Assembly (NCBI GenBank): GCA_946631535.1
Contig: CAMPAF010000003.1
Coordinates: 1 to 35,389, forward strand
Origin: an uncultured Verrucomicrobiota bacterium
Lineage (GTDB): Bacteria > Verrucomicrobiota > Kiritimatiellia > RFP12 > UBA1067
DNA: 35,389 nt
Direction of reading: 5' to 3'
Part shown: piece by piece, positions 30,829-35,389 of the stretch
How the letters are laid out: each line of letters opens with the position of its first letter
Position numbering within the stretch: the stretch's first letter is position 1
The notes under the pieces: generated by a model
Seen by the model: the letters and a program-made list of their open reading frames with translations, nothing else
What the model was told of the DNA's origin: nothing
Database searches by the model: none
Position numbers and translations under genes: made by a program

Positions 30829-32454
30829 TCATTTCGCGTATTCGACGCACCGGAGCTCGCGTATGACCGTAACGCGGATCATGCCCGGGAACGTCACTCG
30901 CGCCGAGATGTCGCGGCAGATCGCGCCGGCCATCTCGGACGCCTCCTGATCGCCTATCTTCGCCGGATCCACCAGCACGCGGACGTCGCGTCCGGCCTGC
31001 ACTGCGAAGACGCCCGTCACGCCCTCGTGGGCGCGCGCGATCTTCTCGATGTCCTCAAGGCGCTGCACGTAGTCGCTCACCGACTCCTGGCGCGCACCCG
31101 GCCTGGCGGAAGAGATCGCGTCTGCCGCCGAGCACAGCACTCCGTACACGCCGCCATCTGTTCCCGGCTCGGCGTGGTGCGCCGCCACTGCCGCGCACAC
31201 GTCAGCAGTCTCCCCGTACGACTTCAGGCACTCCGCGCCCAGCGCCGCGTGCGCCCCCTTCGTCGCGGATGTCATGGCTTTGCCTATGTCGTGCAGGAAT
31301 CCTATGCGGCGCGCCTTCGCAGCGTCCAGCCCCATCTCGGCCGCCATGGCCCCCATAAGAAGCGCCACCTCCACGGAATGCCTAAGTACGTTCTGCGAGA
31401 ACGACGTGCGGAACGCGAGCGCTCCCATGAGCCTAGTCACCTCGGCAGGCAGGCCAGGCACCCCCGCCTCCGCGGCCGCGGCCTCGCCCGCCTCCGCGTT
31501 CGACTTCTCCACCGACTCGCGCGCGGCCGTCACCGCCGCCTCGATCGACGCCGGGTGGATGCGCCCGTCCTCTATCAGCGACGCGAGCGCGCGGCGCGCC
31601 ACCTCGCGGCGCAAGGGGTCGAACGCCGAAAGCACGACAGTGTCCGGCGCGTCGTCAAGCAGCAGCGTCACGCCCGTCGCCGCCTCGAACGCGCGGACGT
31701 TCCGCCCCTCGCGCCCGACGATCCGGCCCTTCATCTCCGGTCCCGGCAACGGCACGGCCGAGGTGGTAAGCTCGTTGACGTGCGCCACCGCGCACCGCTG
31801 GACTGCGTCCGCCACGATCCGCGCCGCGACAGTCTCGCCCTGCTCGCGCGCAGCCTCCTGTATACGCCGCGATAGGATTGCCGCATCCTCGCGCAGCTCG
31901 GCGTTCGCCATGCGAAGTATCTCGCGCCGCGCCTCCTCGTGCGTCATGCGCGCCAACGCCTTGAGGCGCTCGTCTGCGGCATTCGTCTTGTCGGACGCCT
32001 CCTTCGCCGCAGAGTCTGCCGCCGCCGCCTTGGCGTTTACCTTGGCCTCTCGCTCGTCGAGAGACGCAGCCTTGCGGTCGAGGTTCGCCTCGCGCTGCGT
32101 CTGGCGGTCCTCCACGCTCTGGATTTCCTCGCGGCGCTTCTTGGTGGAGGCCTCGAACGCCTCGCGCGCCTTGACCACGGCAGCTCTAGCGGCGATGTCC
32201 GCCTCCTTCAGGCGCGCCTTGATCTCGCTCTCCGTCTCCTCCTCGCGCAGGCGCATCCGCTTCTCGATCGACTCCGCCTGCCAGCGCCCCACCAGTCCGC
32301 GCAGCGCGTAGCCGAGGAACAGCCCAACGATCAGCAGCGCCGCGATGATGAGGATGGCAACGCCGTCGGAAAGTCCGTCCCACGTCGAGCTGGTAAGCGC
32401 GAAGGTTGGCGAAAGATGAAGGGTGAAGGGCGAAAGTTGGGAGAGGACCGGCAT
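30829..32454 (-). CDS. rny: Ribonuclease Y
   Basis: A 541-residue membrane-anchored endoribonuclease that starts mRNA decay. Domains: one membrane helix (about 31-51, VAILIIAALLIVGLFLGYAL), a long charged coiled coil (about 55-210), a KH domain (EMKGRIVGREGRNVRAFEAATG from 240), and an HD domain with NVLRHSVEVALLM and the metal pair His388-Asp389 in FLHDIGKA. The C-terminal GVTGVFAVQAGRDVRVLVDP is typical. Before the helix come about 30 extra residues (LSQLSPFTLHLSPTF) coded by a CTTTCGCC/CTTCACC low-complexity repeat. ATG 32454 has a strong AGGAGG six bases upstream, so this extension is translated. The gene starts 9 bases after the GHKL ATPase stop. Confidence 0.95.
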   Translation of the reverse strand: MPVLSQLSPFTLHLSPTFALTSSTWDGLSDGVAILIIAALLIVGLFLGYALRGLVGRWQAESIEKRMRLREEETESEIKARLKEADIAARAAVVKAREAFEASTKKRREEIQSVEDRQTQREANLDRKAASLDEREAKVNAKAAAADSAAKEASDKTNAADERLKALARMTHEEARREILRMANAELREDAAILSRRIQEAAREQGETVAARIVADAVQRCAVAHVNELTTSAVPLPGPEMKGRIVGREGRNVRAFEAATGVTLLLDDAPDTVVLSAFDPLRREVARRALASLIEDGRIHPASIEAAVTAARESVEKSNAEAGEAAAAEAGVPGLPAEVTRLMGALAFRTSFSQNVLRHSVEVALLMGAMAAEMGLDAAKARRIGFLHDIGKAMTSATKGAHAALGAECLKSYGETADVCAAVAAHHAEPGTDGGVYGVLCSAADAISSARPGARQESVSDYVQRLEDIEKIARAHEGVTGVFAVQAGRDVRVLVDPAKIGDQEASEMAGAICRDISARVTFPGMIRVTVIRELRCVEYAK

Positions 32455-32463
32455 GTTGACCTC

Positions 32464-33603
32464 CTAGTGGCTGGCAAGCGACTTGCGGAGAAGCGCGAAG
32501 AGGTAGGTGCGCTCGCTTGGGGGAAGCGAGTCGAATCCGTCCAGATGCGAACGCATGTCCGTGACGCCTTCGTCGAAGGCCTTGCGCTCGGGCGACACGT
32601 CGTCGGCAGCGAACGGATAGCTCTTCTCGGCGATCCACTTCGAGATGCGCTGCGCGGCATCCTCCATCGAGCGGGCCCGGAAATGGTCGCGCAGGATGCG
32701 CCGCGCCGCGTCGATGTACGCCCGCACCTCCGGGTGCAGCTCGTCCATCACGAGCGCGTTCTCGGCGGCCAGCTCTCCGAATCGCGACGAGACGAGGTAG
32801 GCCGTGAAGCTGTACGTCCAGCCGGGTCGCACGCCGGCGGGACGGTCATGGAGCGCGAAGCCGTCACGACCGCAGAAGACGAGCCGCCCAGTCCCCGGGA
32901 AGCGCCGGCGCCACTCGATCACCTCCAGCTTCGCGACCTGCCCGTCGCCAAGGTCGATCTTGTAGTCGGTGGTGTGCCGCTGCACGATCACCGGCGACAC
33001 CGGAAGTCCGCAGTAGTACACCGACACGTCGGGATAGGCCTTCAGGTAGAGCGCGAACTTCGCCGCGAGCGCCTGCACCGCGGCCGTCGCGTCGGAAAGG
33101 CTCTCGACGTTCGCGTGCACGCCCGTCACCAGCACCTCCGTTCCGGTCGCGGGGCCTGTCCCCTCCGCCGGGGCCACGTGGAAGACTCCAGGCTCCGTCG
33201 AGTCGCCAGAGAGCGTGTAGGAAAGCAGGTCGCCGCCGGCTCGCATGGTGGTGCGCCATTCGACGTGGCTCCCGAGCGCGAAAGTCTTGAAGCGTCCGCG
33301 CCCGTGGCGCCCGTGCAGGCGCCGGTGGCGCGTAACCGTCGTCGCGCCGTCCGAGCGCTTCCAGCTGCCGCCGAGAGACCCGAACGTCTCGTCAGCGCGC
33401 AGGATGTCAATGCCCGTGCCGTCGTCCGACACGCGTACGGCGTCGATCCCGCCCAGCGCGTTCGTCACCAGGTCCACGCGCACCTCCCGCGCGTCCGCGT
33501 CTAGCGCGTTCCATATGAGTTCCTCGATTGCCGCCAGCGGCGACGCGCTCGCCAGCGACGCCACATGGTCGGCCCTTGCCTGGACGTAGATGTCTTTTGT
33601 CAT
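32464..33603 (-). CDS. GHKL (HSP90/MutL/MORC-like) ATPase, function unknown
   Basis: A 379-residue cytosolic protein. The N-terminal half is a GHKL ATP-binding domain: the N box IEELIWNALDADA with Glu28 and Asn32, the G1 box VSDDGTGI at 58-65, FGSLGGSWKR, and the G2-type loop GRHGRGRFKTFALGS. The second half has a beta-rich region (VEWRTT, LSYTLSG, TGTEVLVTG), then a helical end, as in the transducer part of MutL or MORC-like proteins. No histidine-kinase phosphoacceptor or HSP90 middle-domain signature is seen. ATG 33603 overlaps the xseB stop (ATGA) and rny follows 9 bases later. Its place between two nuclease genes suggests nucleic-acid work, but that is inference. Confidence 0.75.
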   Translation of the reverse strand: MTKDIYVQARADHVASLASASPLAAIEELIWNALDADAREVRVDLVTNALGGIDAVRVSDDGTGIDILRADETFGSLGGSWKRSDGATTVTRHRRLHGRHGRGRFKTFALGSHVEWRTTMRAGGDLLSYTLSGDSTEPGVFHVAPAEGTGPATGTEVLVTGVHANVESLSDATAAVQALAAKFALYLKAYPDVSVYYCGLPVSPVIVQRHTTDYKIDLGDGQVAKLEVIEWRRRFPGTGRLVFCGRDGFALHDRPAGVRPGWTYSFTAYLVSSRFGELAAENALVMDELHPEVRAYIDAARRILRDHFRARSMEDAAQRISKWIAEKSYPFAADDVSPERKAFDEGVTDMRSHLDGFDSLPPSERTYLFALLRKSLASH

Positions 33604-33815
33604 AAAGGTTCGACCTTTTCAGGAACGACGGATGTCACCTTCTCGATTCGCTGGCGAATCGTCTCCAGCTCGGCCGTGCAGAAGGAGACGAGCCGGCGCC
33701 CTTCCTCAAAACGCTTCATCATCTCGTCAAGCGGCAGGGTCCCCGATTCCATCTCCGCGACAAGTTTCTCCAGCTTCTTCAGCGAGTCCTCAAAGTTCTT
33801 TTTCTCTTCGGCCAT
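33600..33815 (-). CDS. xseB: Exodeoxyribonuclease VII small subunit
   Basis: A 71-residue helical protein: NFEDSLKKLEKLVAEMESG then LPLDEMMKRFEEGRRLVSFC, the two-helix signature of XseB, with the conserved ESG-LPL turn. It coats the XseA catalytic subunit; xseA is not in the window. ATG 33815 has AAGGAG at the right distance. An in-frame extension upstream runs through the promoter and is rejected. First gene of a run that reaches the HEAT-like gene at 25898. Confidence 0.93.
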   Translation of the reverse strand: MAEEKKNFEDSLKKLEKLVAEMESGTLPLDEMMKRFEEGRRLVSFCTAELETIRQRIEKVTSVVPEKVEPL

Positions 33816-33843
33816 GTCTCTCCTTGCTGAAAGGGTCGCGGGT

Positions 33844-33852
33844 ATTATAGCA
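33844..33852 (-). promoter_or_regulatory. Extended -10 promoter of the xseB operon
   Basis: Minus strand TGC-TATAAT (perfect hexamer), 28 bases before ATG 33815. The wider string TTATGCTATAATAC is identical at 35288-35301. Confidence 0.75.
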
Positions 33853-33876
33853 TAAATCCCGATACGGAGATCGCGC

Positions 33877-35253
33877 CTACTCGGTCCCTGCCGTCCCGGT
33901 CCCCGCCAGGAACCGTTTGCGGAGCCACATGTACCGGACAACATACGGCACTAGCAGCAGGATTCCCACGAACGGGAGGAACGAAAGCACGATTGCCAAA
34001 AGCAACAGCGTCCACTTCACTACTTTGAAGATAAAGCGTGACACGATGCGTCCAGACCGGTCCTCGTAGAGCTGGATCACGCCGATCGCCATGAGGTTAA
34101 GCATAAAGACCGCTACCACAAAACCGACGATCGGCACCGCGCTCAGGAATACTCCCGCAAGCGTCGCGCCGATCACGAGCGTGTCAAGCCGACCAATGAG
34201 GTCACGCCGCGTCAGGCCCTGCTCCCAGACCTTGGCTCCGCACCTGTCGCATACGAATCCGTCCTTGAGCGGCGATGCGCAGAGCGGACAGCGGTGCGCG
34301 GACAGCAACCGCCGGTGGTGGCGCAGCACGTCCGCCGCATCAGCGGAATTGACGGACGAGGACGCCGCGAGCGCAAAGAGTCCAACCCTGCGGTATGGCA
34401 GCGGCTGCTCCTTCCTGCAACCAGGGCAGACGACGGCGGAGTTGTGGACCTTCTCGCCACAGTCAGCGCACTTGTGGCTGTTCTGCTTCTCGACAACCTT
34501 CAGAAGCGACCGGAAGCCAGCACCCGCCAACATGATAAAGACTACTATCACTGCCGCCAACATCGGCAACAGGAGAGCGACGAACAGCACCGACACCCAT
34601 GTCGTCTCTTCCGCGAACTTCGCCAGCGTGTGCAGATGGAATGAGTTGTCGGGGTCGATTGACCGAATGGCAGACGAGACCTGGGCGCGGAACTTGCAAA
34701 GCATAGCCGTGCCGAAGCTCGCCGCCCCCGCCATGATGAAGTCCCATATCCAGGCCAACCACGGCAGTCCCTCCTCTGGTGCCGGCGGAGCCGAAACCGC
34801 ATTTGCCGCCGCCGAAACCACATCAGTCGCCGCCGCCGAGGCCACCAACACGGCCGAAGTCACGGCCGAACCTGCCGAAGCTGCCGCAGAAGCCGCTTCC
34901 TGCACAGGGAGGGCTTCGGCAAGCGGCGTGCCCGCCACTATCGCGAACACGAACGCGTAGAACGGCTTGAAGTAGCGGTCGAAATCGGAGTCCTCAAGCA
35001 ATTGGCGCATGGTCTCGCTCCAGTTCGCCACCAGCTCCGCAACGGCGAGGAGGAAGAATAGCGTGATGATGCCGTTGCTGAGCATCGGTTCCGGCACGTG
35101 CGCGGCGGCGTCCAGGATCGCCTGCGGGCACCCCTCCAAGTCGCGCGTGAACCGCACGATGGCAAGCAGCAGGAATGTTGGCAGAAAGCTACGGAAGCTT
35201 GCTATCCCGCAAAGCGCGAGCACTCCACTTATGTTGGCAACGATCTCTCCCAT
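33877..35253 (-). CDS. DUF4126-like membrane protein with two zinc-ribbon modules
   Basis: A 458-residue inner-membrane protein. The N-terminal part (GVLALCGIASFRSFLPTFLL, then LFFLLAVAELVANW) resembles DUF4126 proteins, whose function I do not know. An Ala/Ser/Val-rich stretch follows (about 114-155). More membrane segments come at about 165-185 and 220-245, then a zinc ribbon with C262-x2-C265 and C276-x2-C279, a second with C322-x2-C325 and C335-x2-C338, and two final hydrophobic hairpins (about 358-395 and 410-440). ATG 35253 is chosen because longer in-frame starts lie beyond the promoter at 35290. No neighbour suggests a function; the next gene downstream, xseB, has its own promoter. 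Confidence 0.72.
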   Translation of the reverse strand: MGEIVANISGVLALCGIASFRSFLPTFLLLAIVRFTRDLEGCPQAILDAAAHVPEPMLSNGIITLFFLLAVAELVANWSETMRQLLEDSDFDRYFKPFYAFVFAIVAGTPLAEALPVQEAASAAASAGSAVTSAVLVASAAATDVVSAAANAVSAPPAPEEGLPWLAWIWDFIMAGAASFGTAMLCKFRAQVSSAIRSIDPDNSFHLHTLAKFAEETTWVSVLFVALLLPMLAAVIVVFIMLAGAGFRSLLKVVEKQNSHKCADCGEKVHNSAVVCPGCRKEQPLPYRRVGLFALAASSSVNSADAADVLRHHRRLLSAHRCPLCASPLKDGFVCDRCGAKVWEQGLTRRDLIGRLDTLVIGATLAGVFLSAVPIVGFVVAVFMLNLMAIGVIQLYEDRSGRIVSRFIFKVVKWTLLLLAIVLSFLPFVGILLLVPYVVRYMWLRKRFLAGTGTAGTE

Positions 35254-35289
35254 CGCACGGACATCCTGATAATCTTTTGGGTTGCCAGT

Positions 35290-35298
35290 ATTATAGCA
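35290..35298 (-). promoter_or_regulatory. Extended -10 promoter of the DUF4126-like gene
   Basis: Minus strand TGC-TATAAT, 36 bases before ATG 35253, with the same flanks as the site at 33844. Nothing else is recognised from 35299 to the window end. Confidence 0.75.
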
Positions 35299-35389
35299 TA
35301 ATTCCCGCACCGCGGCCACCGGGTGCGGCCTAGAGGGGGCGCATCTGCGTAATTCACCGCCGAGCCTTCTGATGATTGGAAACAACTAT

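Overview
The window is GC-rich DNA (by eye clearly above 60% G+C) from a Gram-negative-type bacterium. I infer a member of the PVC group, most like Kiritimatiellae/Verrucomicrobia. The reasons are several Tat-exported Gfo/Idh/MocA oxidoreductases, a secreted GH2 enzyme, an esterase joined to a GH29-like module, a MurC-MurB fusion and many short palindromes inside genes. No rRNA, tRNA, CRISPR array or transposase was seen. Taxonomy is inference from gene content only.

Layout. 1-2930 (+): the end of a YebC-type gene, a VOC protein and a bifunctional MurC-MurB. 2931-3002: two REP-like palindromes between convergent genes. 5397-2992 (-): proC, an SDF-family symporter and a DUF4186 protein. 11866-5447 (-): MlaE-type permease, thiD, thiM, glgA and the esterase/GH29-like fusion. 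13528-11908 (-): FAD oxidoreductase and a small lipoprotein. 15061-13577 (-): a Tat-exported MocA oxidoreductase. 16694-15180 (-): an AAA+ regulator of the sigma-54 activator type. 16695-17365: 671 bases without a recognised gene, holding three short frames, palindromes and a near-perfect -24/-12 promoter. 22349-17366 (-): rhaA, mscS and two MocA oxidoreductases. 23326-22418 (-): trxB, divergent from a U32 peptidase (23404-25935, +). 33815-25898 (-): xseB, a GHKL ATPase, rny, a MocA oxidoreductase, GH2 and a secreted HEAT-like protein. 35253-33877 (-): a DUF4126-like membrane protein with zinc ribbons.

How it works together. The sugar genes (rhaA, four MocA oxidoreductases, GH2, esterase/GH29-like fusion, FAD oxidoreductase) suggest export of carbohydrate-modifying enzymes and use of rhamnose- or fucose-type glycans. 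They are mixed with housekeeping genes for cell wall, proline, thiamine, glycogen, thioredoxin and RNA decay. Ten gene or operon starts carry the same extended -10 motif, TGnTAnA(A/C)T. In three cases the motif is 7-9 bases from the start codon and there is no Shine-Dalgarno sequence, so these mRNAs are probably leaderless. The AAA+ regulator is preceded by a sigma-54 type promoter and has an unfamiliar N-terminal domain; it is the best candidate here for something undescribed. Short palindromes and 9-base-period tandem repeats have entered several coding regions in frame.
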